Assembly: GCF_013282215.1 (NCBI RefSeq)
Contig: NZ_CP048103.1
Coordinates: 1,674,001-1,738,000 of the forward strand
Origin: Kroppenstedtia eburnea
Lineage (GTDB): Bacteria > Bacillota > Bacilli > Thermoactinomycetales > DSM-45169
Direction: 5' to 3'
DNA: 64,000 nt
Part shown: piece after piece, positions 50,751 to 59,046 of the stretch
Position numbering within the stretch: the stretch's first letter is position 1
Layout of the letters: the number at the start of each line of letters is the position of its first letter
Notes under the pieces: model-generated
What the model was told of the DNA's origin: nothing
Database searches by the model: none
What the model saw: the letters and a program-made list of their open reading frames with translations, nothing else
Made by a program: the position numbers and the translations under genes

Positions 50751-51680
50751 ATGAACCATACCACCTTCACCTTTACCTCAGATGGGAAAGATCAGTTGCA
50801 GATTGTTGCGAACCGGTGGGAACCGGATGCTCCGGCCCGGGCCGCGGTGCAGATTGCCCATGGGATGGCGGAGCATATCGACAGATATGATGCTTTTGCC
50901 AAGTCCTTGGTGCAACAGGGATTTGTTGTATACGGCAATGACCACCGGGGCCACGGTCGGACGGCGGGAGAAGAAGACAGGGGGTGGTTTGCCGAGGAGA
51001 ATGGATTTGAACAGGTGGTTCAGGATCTGCATCGATTGACACAGATCATTCACCGGGAACAACCGGGGCTTCCTCTTTTTCTGTTCGGGCACAGCATGGG
51101 ATCATTTTTGGCCCGGAGAATCATTCAGCTTCACGGTGATGAGTATCAGGGAGTCATCTTATGCGGTACCGGCGGGGATCCCGGCTGGGTGGGGAAACTG
51201 GGGCTGGGCCTCGCCAGCCGGGAAGTGAGGAAAAAGGGGAGTCGGACACCCAGTCCCATGATGGCCAAATTGGTGACGGGCGGGTTTAATCGCAAGCTTC
51301 GTCCCCGGCGCACGGAGGCGGACTGGTTGAGTCGGGATGAGGAGGAGGTGGATCAATATCTGGCAGATCCCCTCTGCGGCGGTGTGCTTACCGCCGGTTT
51401 TTATCGTGACTTGCTGGCAGGTCTGATCCTGATCCATCGGAAAGAAAACATGGAGTTGACTCCGAAGAGCCTTCCGATCTTGCTGATCGCCGGGGAGGAT
51501 GACCCCGTGGGTGATTTTGGGAAAGGGGTCCGCCGGGTGGCTGAAGGGTATCGACGGGCAGGTATCAAGGATCTCACATGCAAGCTGTATCCCGGTGCCC
51601 GGCACGAGTTGTTAAAGGAGTTGAACAGAGAAGAAGTGGTTCAAGATCTGATTGACTGGTTGGAAGAACGTGTGAAATGA
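50751..51680 (+). CDS. Alpha/beta hydrolase (monoacylglycerol lipase/lysophospholipase-like)
   Basis: 309 residues of the Hydrolase_4 group. GFVVYGNDHRGHGRT is the oxyanion/strand region, FLFGHSMGSFLARR the nucleophile elbow (Ser115), IAGEDDPVGDFGKGV carries the acid and GARHELLKE the catalytic His. No signal peptide, so probably cytosolic or membrane-peripheral; substrate likely a monoacylglycerol or similar ester. It is inserted between resC and resD and has its own TATAAT near 50710. Confidence 0.88.
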   Translation: MNHTTFTFTSDGKDQLQIVANRWEPDAPARAAVQIAHGMAEHIDRYDAFAKSLVQQGFVVYGNDHRGHGRTAGEEDRGWFAEENGFEQVVQDLHRLTQIIHREQPGLPLFLFGHSMGSFLARRIIQLHGDEYQGVILCGTGGDPGWVGKLGLGLASREVRKKGSRTPSPMMAKLVTGGFNRKLRPRRTEADWLSRDEEEVDQYLADPLCGGVLTAGFYRDLLAGLILIHRKENMELTPKSLPILLIAGEDDPVGDFGKGVRRVAEGYRRAGIKDLTCKLYPGARHELLKELNREEVVQDLIDWLEERVK

Positions 51681-51764
51681 TCCCGAACCGACTCGCTTTA
51701 CTAACAAATTTGTAAACAATTCCACGCAGAGATGACGCGGGATGGAGTGGTTTGTTAAGATGGA

Positions 51765-51864
51765 TGTGTCGTGATTCAGTGCATTCTCAATCGAGGTCGG
51801 GGTGAGCGTTTGGAGGGAAATTCCATACTCCACCAGCCCCTCTTTCACAACACTTTTGACGGTA
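51765..51864. repeat. Possible decayed F1 repeat upstream of resD
   Basis: GTCGTGATTCAGTGCATTCT and CTTTCACAACACTTTTGA resemble the two F1 termini in minus orientation; the interior is unrecognisable. Confidence 0.4.
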
Positions 51865-51940
51865 CGACTAAGAAATGAGCCGGATATGGTATCCTATATA
51901 AGAGGAATCCAAGGTTGATTGGCCCTGTGAGGTGAATCAG

Positions 51941-52657
51941 GTGGAAAAACAGGAACGTATTTTGGTTGTGGATGATGAGGACCGGATCCGCCGTCTGCTT
52001 CGCATGTACCTGGAGCGGGAAGGTTACTTGATCGATGAAGCGGAAGACGGTGAGACGGCCCTGAAAAAAGGGTTGGAAATCGATTATGATCTGATTTTAC
52101 TCGATTTGATGTTGCCCGGTATGGATGGTGTGGATGTATGCCGGGAGCTTCGGAATAAAAAGGCGACACCGGTGATTATGCTGACGGCCCGGGGAGAGGA
52201 GACCAACCGGGTGGAAGGCTTCGAGGCGGGCACGGATGATTATGTGGTCAAGCCCTTCAGCCCGCGGGAACTGGTGCACCGGGTGAAGGCGGTTCTCCGG
52301 CGTTCCTCGGCAACAGCTTTTCTGTCTACGGAGACGGAGACCCACAATGTGATTGTCTTTCCCGAGTTAACCATTGATCACGATGCCCATGAAGTACGGG
52401 CCGGCGGGACGGAAGTTTCCCTCACTCCAAAGGAGTATGAGTTGCTCCATTATCTGGCGTCTTCTCCCGATAAGGTGTTCACGCGGGAAGAGTTGTTGCG
52501 GGACGTCTGGAACTACGAGTTTTTCGGTGATCTGAGGACAGTGGACACCCACATCAAGCGGTTGCGGGAAAAATTGAACCGTGCCTCTCCCAAAGCAGCC
52601 GCCATGATTCATACGGTTTGGGGAGTCGGCTATAAGCTTGAGGTGCCCAAAGATTGA
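51941..52657 (+). CDS. resD: Two-component response regulator ResD
   Basis: 238 residues, OmpR/PhoB type. The receiver has DDE near the N-terminus, phosphoacceptor Asp55 in LILLDLMLPG, and KPFSPREL; the C-terminal winged helix includes SLTPKEYELLHYLA and GDLRTVDTHIKRLREKLN. The GFEAGTDDYVVKPFSPRE stretch is nearly identical to B. subtilis ResD, the regulator of aerobic and anaerobic respiration. GTG 51941 is 5-6 bp from GAGGTGA. The stop overlaps resE. Confidence 0.95.
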   Translation: MEKQERILVVDDEDRIRRLLRMYLEREGYLIDEAEDGETALKKGLEIDYDLILLDLMLPGMDGVDVCRELRNKKATPVIMLTARGEETNRVEGFEAGTDDYVVKPFSPRELVHRVKAVLRRSSATAFLSTETETHNVIVFPELTIDHDAHEVRAGGTEVSLTPKEYELLHYLASSPDKVFTREELLRDVWNYEFFGDLRTVDTHIKRLREKLNRASPKAAAMIHTVWGVGYKLEVPKD

Positions 52658-54456
52658 TCTGGCGCAGTGTGGTCGGGAAGTTGTGGTTGACCATCATCGG
52701 TTTGGTCACTTTGGTTCTTCTCATTCTCACTTTGTTTCTGATGGAGCAGATTTTGTCCACGTATTACGAAGCGGAACTGGACAATATGAATGCGCTGGCC
52801 CGGGAGGTGCACGACACTTTGCAGGGGCCGGAGACCCACGGCCGGGCGGAGTATCTTCGCTCGGTTTTAAAAGTGGCGGAGCTGAATGAGACCTATACCA
52901 TCATCCTCGGGCCGGACGGTTCCGTGCAGCCACTGGCCTCCCCCAAGGTTCCCGATATTCCATGGCGGGACATCCTGGAACAGACGGAGATCGACAAAGT
53001 GTTTCGCGGGGAACCTGCCTCCCTGCGAACGCGGGTGATTGTCGGTGATAAAGGGAGCTCCCCCTTTCCTCTGTTTAAAGATGAAGTGATGTTGGTGGCT
53101 CTCCCTCTGAAAAAAGGGGAAAAGGTGACCGGCGCGGTGGTGATGTACCGGACCCAGGGCCAGTTATCGGAAAACGAGATCAAGAAAGTGATCCTCTATG
53201 CAGCCTTGATCGGTATTTTTTTAACCACGATCTTTGCCTTCTTCCTGTCGAGCCGAATCACTCAGCCGCTGATCCAGATGAAGCGGGGAGCGGAACGAAT
53301 GGCCCGGGGAGAGTTCTCGGCCCGGGTTCCCGTCCGCTCCCATGAGCGGGATGAGATCGGTGATCTGGCAGTGGCTTTCAACCGGATGGCAGGTCAGTTG
53401 GAAGAGTCGATTCAAGCTCTGTCCAGGGAGAAGGAGCAGCTGGCCAGTATCCTTCGCAGCATGGCGGACGGGGTGATCACTCTGGATGCCAAGGGACATG
53501 TGATTGTCACCAACCCTCCTGCGGAGAAATTTTTGTCCGATTGGCGGGAGGAAGGGGGGGGATCACTATGGCCCTCGCCGCTGGAACAGTTTTTCCATCA
53601 GGTTCTCGAAGGAGAGAGGGAAGTCTTCGGGGATATCGATGTACACGGAAGGACCTGGGCACTGGTGATGGCCCCCCTGTATGCCGGTCCGGATGAGATC
53701 CGGGGAGCGGTGGCAGTATTGCGGGATGTGACCGAAGAGCGAAGGATGGATAAACTGCGGAAGGATTTTGTGGCCAACGTCTCCCATGAATTGAGAACCC
53801 CATTATCGATGTTGCAAGGGTACAGTGAGGCTCTGCTGGACGATATTGCCGCTTCTCCGGAGGATCAGCGGGAGATCACCCGGGTGATTCACGATGAATC
53901 CCTCCGCATGGGTCGTCTGGTGAGAGAACTGCTGGATCTCGCCCGGATGGAGGCGGGTCATATTCGTCTCGAGCCCTCGACGGTCCATGTTCCGGAATTG
54001 ATCCGGCGAGTGTATCGCAAGTTCCAGGCGATTGCCAGGGAAGAAAAGGTGGCGTTGCAGGTGGATCTTCCCGACGGGATGGATCCCGTTCAGTGGGATG
54101 AGGATAAAGTGGAGCAGGTGTTGACCAATCTGACGGACAATGCCATCCGGCACACACCGGAAGGGGGCCGGGTCACACTGAGAGCGCTGTTTGCCGAAAA
54201 AGGGGTTCAACTGATTGTGGAGGATACGGGAAGTGGGATTCCCCAAGAAGATCTCCCCTTCGTCTTTGAACGCTTCTACAAGGCGGACAAGGCGCGAACA
54301 CGGGGACAGGGAGGAACCGGACTCGGGTTGGCGATTGTCAAACATATCGCCGAGGCCCATGCCGGCTCGGTCAGTGTCAAGAGCAAGGAAGGGGAGGGCA
54401 CGCGCTTTACAGTGCAGCTGCCTGTGAAAACCCCGATAGAGAAGGAGCAATCGTGA
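52654..54456 (+). CDS. resE: Sensor histidine kinase ResE
   Basis: 600 residues: membrane helix 1 (about 8-30), an extracytoplasmic domain (31-165), helix 2 (about 170-190), HAMP, a PAS-like domain with MADGVITLDAKGHVIVTNPPAEK, then HisKA (His378 in VANVSHELRTPLSML) and HATPase (NLTDNAIRHTPEGG, DTGSGIP, GGTGLGLAIV). It phosphorylates ResD in response to redox/oxygen state. TTG start overlapping the resD stop. Confidence 0.95.
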   Translation: MIWRSVVGKLWLTIIGLVTLVLLILTLFLMEQILSTYYEAELDNMNALAREVHDTLQGPETHGRAEYLRSVLKVAELNETYTIILGPDGSVQPLASPKVPDIPWRDILEQTEIDKVFRGEPASLRTRVIVGDKGSSPFPLFKDEVMLVALPLKKGEKVTGAVVMYRTQGQLSENEIKKVILYAALIGIFLTTIFAFFLSSRITQPLIQMKRGAERMARGEFSARVPVRSHERDEIGDLAVAFNRMAGQLEESIQALSREKEQLASILRSMADGVITLDAKGHVIVTNPPAEKFLSDWREEGGGSLWPSPLEQFFHQVLEGEREVFGDIDVHGRTWALVMAPLYAGPDEIRGAVAVLRDVTEERRMDKLRKDFVANVSHELRTPLSMLQGYSEALLDDIAASPEDQREITRVIHDESLRMGRLVRELLDLARMEAGHIRLEPSTVHVPELIRRVYRKFQAIAREEKVALQVDLPDGMDPVQWDEDKVEQVLTNLTDNAIRHTPEGGRVTLRALFAEKGVQLIVEDTGSGIPQEDLPFVFERFYKADKARTRGQGGTGLGLAIVKHIAEAHAGSVSVKSKEGEGTRFTVQLPVKTPIEKEQS

Positions 54457-54463
54457 TAAAAAA

Positions 54464-54490
54464 ACGTCCCGGAGAAAGGGACGTTTTTTT
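54464..54490. terminator. Bidirectional terminator between resE and the SDR gene
   Basis: ACGTCCC (54464-54470) / GGGACGT (54478-54484) with flanking A and T runs on both sides; it serves the convergent genes. Confidence 0.85.
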
Positions 54491-54547
54491 GTCACGCAAG
54501 GAATCCTGTTCGGGCATGGCCGCGACGGATTCCCCGTCGCGGCGAAA

Positions 54548-55249
54548 TCATTTTTGCATCTGGGATGGTACCTGGGGTCGCATGATCACTTGGTTGTAGA
54601 TCACACCCTCCGGAGCGGTCACCATATGCCAGATTGCTTCTGTCACCTGCTCGGCAGTGAGGGAGTAGGATTTCGGGTTCCCGGAGAACTCCGTCTGGAT
54701 CGAACCGGGGCAGATGGTGTTGACTTTGACTTCATGCTTCTTCAATTCCTGGGTGAGAACATCGGAGAGGGCCATCAGTCCAAACTTGGAGGCACAGTAT
54801 CCGCCGCCGCCGGGAAAAGCAACTGTTCCGGCAACACTGGAAACATTGACGATATGTCCCTTGGTTGGGATGAGATGAGGGATGGCGAATTTGGAGGCGA
54901 GGAAAGGCCCCTTCAGATTGACCGCCATCATCAGATCCCAGTCTTCTTCCGACAGCTCCGGAATCCGGTCAAAACGTCCCACCCCGGCATTGTTCACCAG
55001 GATGTCCAGCTTTCCAAACCGATTCACGGTGGAGTCGATCAGGGATTTCACCTGATCGGCCTGGGTGATGTTGCAGGTGAAAGGGATGATGTGATCGGGA
55101 AATTCCCCGGCCAGTTTCTCCAATGCATCCGTACTGCGGGCGGCGGCCACGACTTGGGCTCCCCCCCGGGCAAAACGGCGGGCCAGAACGGCCCCCAGTC
55201 CTTTGCTGCCGCCGGTGATAATGGCTGTCTTTCCTTGCAGATCCGCCAC
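54548..55249 (-). CDS. Short-chain dehydrogenase/reductase
   Basis: 233 residues. TAIITGGSKGLGAVLARRFA binds NAD(P), DILVNNAGVGRFD is the NNAG motif, and VNVSSVAGTVAFPGGGGYCASKFG supplies Ser, Tyr and Lys. The GTG at 55249 is chosen because AAGGAGGG lies just upstream; the ATG at 55270 overlaps that site. Substrate unknown. Monocistronic, between resE and serA. Confidence 0.88.
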   Translation of the reverse strand: MADLQGKTAIITGGSKGLGAVLARRFARGGAQVVAAARSTDALEKLAGEFPDHIIPFTCNITQADQVKSLIDSTVNRFGKLDILVNNAGVGRFDRIPELSEEDWDLMMAVNLKGPFLASKFAIPHLIPTKGHIVNVSSVAGTVAFPGGGGYCASKFGLMALSDVLTQELKKHEVKVNTICPGSIQTEFSGNPKSYSLTAEQVTEAIWHMVTAPEGVIYNQVIMRPQVPSQMQK

Positions 55250-55329
55250 AGAAAACCCTCCTTGGTCCATACAGTTGGATATACTATCACTTTACCCGAT
55301 GGGAAAGTAAGATCAACCCCCATGAAGCA

Positions 55330-55359
55330 AAGCACCGCGGGAAAAGTGTCGCGGTGCTT
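55330..55359 (-). terminator. Hairpin downstream of serA
   Basis: Perfect 10-bp stem AAGCACCGCG (55330-55339) / CGCGGTGCTT (55350-55359); the minus-strand tail is only moderately T-rich. Confidence 0.6.
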
Positions 55360-55371
55360 GATTTGGGATCT

Positions 55372-56952
55372 TTACAGGTCAATGGCGATCACTTGCTGGA
55401 TTTCTTCCAATTCCTCCAAGGTTGGCAACAGTTCTTCAGGCAGTTGTTTATCCACAGTCAGCATCATGATCGCCGATCCGCCTTGATCCCGGCGGCCCAC
55501 CTGCATGGTGGCGATGTTGACGTCATGGCTGCCGAGGACGGTTCCCACCCGTCCGATGGCACCGGGTTGATCCCGGTGACGGATGAGGAGCAAATGTCCG
55601 AAGGGTTGGACATCGACAGAGTAAGAGTCAATCTTGACGATGCGTGGACCCAATCCGTTCAACAAGGTGCCGGATATGGAGGAATCACTGCGGTTGGTTC
55701 GGACTTTTAAATGGATCAATTGGTTGAAACCGTGGCTTTGGGACATCTTCTGCTCTGTTACGCGGACACCCCGTTCTTTGGCGAGGTGGGGGGCATTCAC
55801 ATCGTTGATTTCAGCCAGGTAATGGGAGAGTGCTCCTTTCAGGATGATGCGGGTCAAAGGTGAAGTGTCCACCTCGGCCAAGTCGCCGGAATAGGTGACA
55901 ATGATTTCATCCAGGGCGCCGTCGGCGATCTGGGTGGCGAAGCTGCCCAGCTTTTCGGCCAATTTTTGATAGGGACGCAGTCTTTCCTGCAATTCCGCCG
56001 GGATGGAGGGGAGATTGACGGCATTTTTAAAGGGTTCTCCCCGCAGGATATGAAGAATCTCTCCGGATACATCGACGGCCACATTTTCCTGTGCCTCCCG
56101 GGTGGATGCACCCAAGTGGGGGGTGGCGATCACCTGGGGGAGTGCGAAGAGGGGATGCTTTCCAGGCGGTTCCGTCTCAAACACATCCAGGGCGGCTCCC
56201 GCCACTTTTCCGCTTTGGATCGCTTGTGCGAGGGCGTTTTCGTCGATGATGCCCCCCCGGGCACAATTAATCACCCGGACACCGTCCTTCATTTTGGCGA
56301 AGGCGTCGGCATCGATCAAATGACGGGTCTCTTTGGTCAGGGGAGTATGAACCGTGAGGAAATCCGCCCCGGTGATCACCTCCTCCAGTGTGGCTTGCTG
56401 AATCCCGGCTTTTTTTGCCCGCTCTTCGGTCAGATAGGGATCAAAGGCGATCACATTCATGTTGAATGCGCGAGCCCGCTTGGCCAACTCGGTCCCGATT
56501 CGTCCCAGACCGACAATGCCCAGCGTTTTGTGGTTCAATTCCACACCGACAAACCGCTTTCGGTTCCATTCCCCCTGGATCAGGTCCCGGTATCCCTGGG
56601 GAATGTTCCGGGCCAGCGAGATCAGCATGGCGAAAGTGTGTTCCGCAGTGGAGACTGTATTGCCGTCGGGGGCGTTCACCACGAGGATACCGCGGGCGGT
56701 GGCGGCGGAGATGTCGATATTGTCCACCCCGACCCCGGCCCGGCCGATCGCTTTCAGCTTTCGCCCCGCTTGAATCACTTGGGCCGTAACCTGGGTCTGG
56801 CTGCGGACGATCAAGGCATCCACTGTGGAGATCTCTTCCATCAGTTGGTTCACGGACAGATCGGTCTTTCGGATCACTTCCACATCAGGGGCTTCCAACA
56901 GTTTTTCAATTCCCTGATCGCTCAGTGGATCAGAGATCAGCACTCGATACAT
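55372..56952 (-). CDS. serA: D-3-phosphoglycerate dehydrogenase
   Basis: 526 residues, the long form. The nucleotide domain has LGIVGLGRIGTELAKRA; catalytic Arg, Glu and His lie in INCARGGIIDENALA, LDVFETEPP and TPHLGASTREAQ; then an intervening allosteric domain, and a C-terminal ACT domain (from about 455) for serine feedback. It starts serine synthesis from 3-phosphoglycerate. The ATG follows AGAGGAGGAACT and overlaps the upstream aminotransferase by 23 bp. Confidence 0.96.
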   Translation of the reverse strand: MYRVLISDPLSDQGIEKLLEAPDVEVIRKTDLSVNQLMEEISTVDALIVRSQTQVTAQVIQAGRKLKAIGRAGVGVDNIDISAATARGILVVNAPDGNTVSTAEHTFAMLISLARNIPQGYRDLIQGEWNRKRFVGVELNHKTLGIVGLGRIGTELAKRARAFNMNVIAFDPYLTEERAKKAGIQQATLEEVITGADFLTVHTPLTKETRHLIDADAFAKMKDGVRVINCARGGIIDENALAQAIQSGKVAGAALDVFETEPPGKHPLFALPQVIATPHLGASTREAQENVAVDVSGEILHILRGEPFKNAVNLPSIPAELQERLRPYQKLAEKLGSFATQIADGALDEIIVTYSGDLAEVDTSPLTRIILKGALSHYLAEINDVNAPHLAKERGVRVTEQKMSQSHGFNQLIHLKVRTNRSDSSISGTLLNGLGPRIVKIDSYSVDVQPFGHLLLIRHRDQPGAIGRVGTVLGSHDVNIATMQVGRRDQGGSAIMMLTVDKQLPEELLPTLEELEEIQQVIAIDL

Positions 56953-58093
56953 GAATCAGTTCCTCCTCTGCTGCTTTGGTTCCGGCTCCGGGCTCCACAG
57001 GGGCTCCCAGGCGGGCAAGGGCCACCTCGATGGCGGTGATGGCAGTCAGCATATCCAGGGGATCGGCATAACCCATATGACCGATGCGGAAAATCTCCCC
57101 TTTCAGGTGCTGTTGGCCGCCGGCGACCCGCAGGCCGAGCCGGCGCAATTCCTTGCCCAGCGCCTCAGCGGACCAGCTGTCTCCGCCCCGGACGGCAGTC
57201 ACGGTGGGGGAAGCGTCCCGGTCATCGGTCAACAGCGCCAAGCCGAGAGCCCGCATCCCTGCCCGAATCATATCCCGCATCAGGCGGTGCCGGGCAAAGG
57301 TGGCTTCCAATCCTTCCTCTTCGATCATATTGAGAACCTCCTCCAATCCAAACAGAAGGGAGACCGTTGGAGTAAATGGAGTGGTCGCGTTTTGCAGGCT
57401 GTTGCGATATTTGCGGAAATCCAGGTAGAAGCGGGGATGGGGATTGGCTTCAATCTGTTTCCATGCCTTGTCGCTGATGGCGGCAAAGGCGAGCCCGGCA
57501 GGCAGCATCAGTGCTTTTTGTGATCCGGAGACGAGGATATCGATCCCCCAGTCCTCCACTCCCGCAGGGACACCGCCGATACAGCTCACCCCATCGACGA
57601 CGGTGAGGGCGTCGGTTTGCTCACGGACGACGGCGGCCAGCTCCCGGACCGGATTGAGGACTCCGGTGGAGGTTTCGCAGTAGGTGAGAAATACTGTTTT
57701 CACCCGGGGATAATTTTTCAGAAAAGCGGTCAGTTCTTCCGGGCTGCAGGATGTTCCCCAGGGGATGTCCAAGCGGCGAAGGGTCACTTCCATGGAAGAG
57801 AGGATGTTGGCGAACCGGTCCCCGAAGGCGCCGGTCACCACTACGGCGGCTTCATCCTCCCGGGACAGGGTGTTGACAGCAGCGGCTTCCAAAGCGGAGG
57901 TTCCGCTTCCGGCCAGGAGCAAGACGGGATTCCGGGTGCCGAACACGGGTGCGAGGCGCAGACTGAGGTCCCGGACCAACCGGGAACAGTCAGGATCGCG
58001 GTGACCGACCATCGGGCGGCTCATGGCTTGTTGCACCCGGGGCGGAATCGGCGTCGGTCCCGGAATCTGCAGACGGAATTTGTCTTTTAACAC
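56930..58093 (-). CDS. Class V aminotransferase (serine-pyruvate/alanine-glyoxylate type)
   Basis: 387 residues from GTG 58093 (AAAGGGGGAG 7 bp upstream). FRLQIPGPTPIPPRVQQAM opens the family fold; LLAGSGTSALEAAAVN binds the cofactor phosphate; VVDGVSCIGGVP carries the PLP Asp, and Lys193 in SGSQKALMLPAG is the Schiff-base lysine. Overlapping serA under a serine T-box, it most likely supplies the aminotransferase step of serine synthesis in place of SerC (inference). Assignment as small subunit of hydrogenase-type aminotransferase is also used for such proteins. Confidence 0.88.
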   Translation of the reverse strand: MLKDKFRLQIPGPTPIPPRVQQAMSRPMVGHRDPDCSRLVRDLSLRLAPVFGTRNPVLLLAGSGTSALEAAAVNTLSREDEAAVVVTGAFGDRFANILSSMEVTLRRLDIPWGTSCSPEELTAFLKNYPRVKTVFLTYCETSTGVLNPVRELAAVVREQTDALTVVDGVSCIGGVPAGVEDWGIDILVSGSQKALMLPAGLAFAAISDKAWKQIEANPHPRFYLDFRKYRNSLQNATTPFTPTVSLLFGLEEVLNMIEEEGLEATFARHRLMRDMIRAGMRALGLALLTDDRDASPTVTAVRGGDSWSAEALGKELRRLGLRVAGGQQHLKGEIFRIGHMGYADPLDMLTAITAIEVALARLGAPVEPGAGTKAAEEELIHVSSADL

Positions 58094-58114
58094 GGTTTTT
58101 CTCCCCCTTTGATC

Positions 58115-58399
58115 CATAAAGAAAGGCCTTTCATTCCCACACCTGTCCTTGAGGCAGGTGAGGGACGAAAGGCCGTGTTGCCACCCTCATTCACTCCGGC
58201 TTTGCAGCGGGAGTCTCGGCGGGTTCATAAGAACCCCGGGGTAACGGGTCCTCCGATCCGGTCTACTGGTCTTCAACCGGGTGACTCGGGAGTGCTCCAT
58301 CGCGTCGGGAACGCCGATTCGCAGCAACCATCGGCTCTCTGGGGTTCCTTTATCCGCAACTTGGCTCCGTCATGGTCTGTGACTTCATTCAAAATGTTG
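58115..58399 (-). ncRNA. T-box leader, serine type (specifier UCC)
   Basis: On the minus strand: distal stem I (AGAGAGCCGAT, GGTTGCTGCGAATCGGC), a specifier region ACTCCCGAGT (TCC at 58291-58289), the T-box GGGTGGCAACACGG (58186-58173), and a terminator pairing GGCCTTTC (58125-58132) with GAAAGGCC (58167-58174). UGGC in the T-box pairs with a GCCA tRNA 3' end. It senses uncharged tRNA-Ser and controls the aminotransferase-serA operon. Confidence 0.92.
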
Positions 58400-58405
58400 T
58401 TACTT

Positions 58406-58434
58406 ACTCTAGCATGGTAAAGTGGGGGTGTCAA
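58406..58434 (-). promoter_or_regulatory. SigA promoter of the T-box/serA operon
   Basis: -35 TTGACA (58434-58429), 17-bp spacer, -10 TAGAGT (58411-58406) on the minus strand; transcription would start at about 58399. Confidence 0.8.
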
Positions 58435-58505
58435 CCGCTGAAAACAGGATGTCCCGTGAAAAGATGATTGTGGTACCATGACAGTGCACTTTTCTTGTCC
58501 GCGCA

Positions 58506-58698
58506 CTAGAAGCGTTTCGATTTAGTGCATTCTTGGACGGTCGGGGTTGGGTTTCACATTTCGTTCCGTTGTTCTTACGAGCCAAAGACACTCCATGTGA
58601 AACCCAACCCTCCCTGCATAGCGTGATCGGGGAGCGAAGCGACCCTAGGCACGACTTGTGCCCTATGGGTATGAATGGCTTTTTCACAACGCTTCTAG
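58506..58698 (-). repeat. F1 dispersed element, first of a tandem pair
   Basis: 193 bp from CTAGAAGCGTTTCGATTTAG to TCACAACGCTTCTAG with core hairpin and one CGTG/CACG unit. It shares its right-hand CTAG with the next copy. Confidence 0.93.
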
Positions 58699-58884
58699 AA
58701 GCGTTGTGATTTATGCGTTCATGGCCGGTCGGGATTGGGTTTCACATGTCGTTTTCGTTGTTCTGACGATCCAAAATCACTCCATGTGAAACCCAACCCT
58801 CCCTACATAGCGAGACCGGGAACGGAGTGACTTGGCGAGACTTGTGCCCTATGGGTATGAATGGCTTTTTCACAACGCTTCTAG
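58695..58884 (-). repeat. F1 dispersed element, second of a tandem pair
   Basis: 190 bp, same orientation, perfect 15-bp terminal inverted repeats (CTAGAAGCGTTGTGA and TCACAACGCTTCTAG), core of the other sequence subtype and a CGAG/CGAG unit. The two neighbours therefore differ in subtype and are not a simple recent duplication. The 58885-59046 stretch beyond holds no recognised feature. Confidence 0.93.
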
Positions 58885-59046
58885 ATGTGGATCAGTCTGG
58901 AAGTGGGTATGAAAAAGGGTGGTCTGTTGTGGCGAGACCGGGAGCGATGCTCCTCTGTGGGGGCAAGGATCCCGGGGTAAAATATGATCTCCTCAACAAC
59001 ATGGACATTCGACAAGTTGGATCCAACAAGAAAGGGGGAGGGCCGA

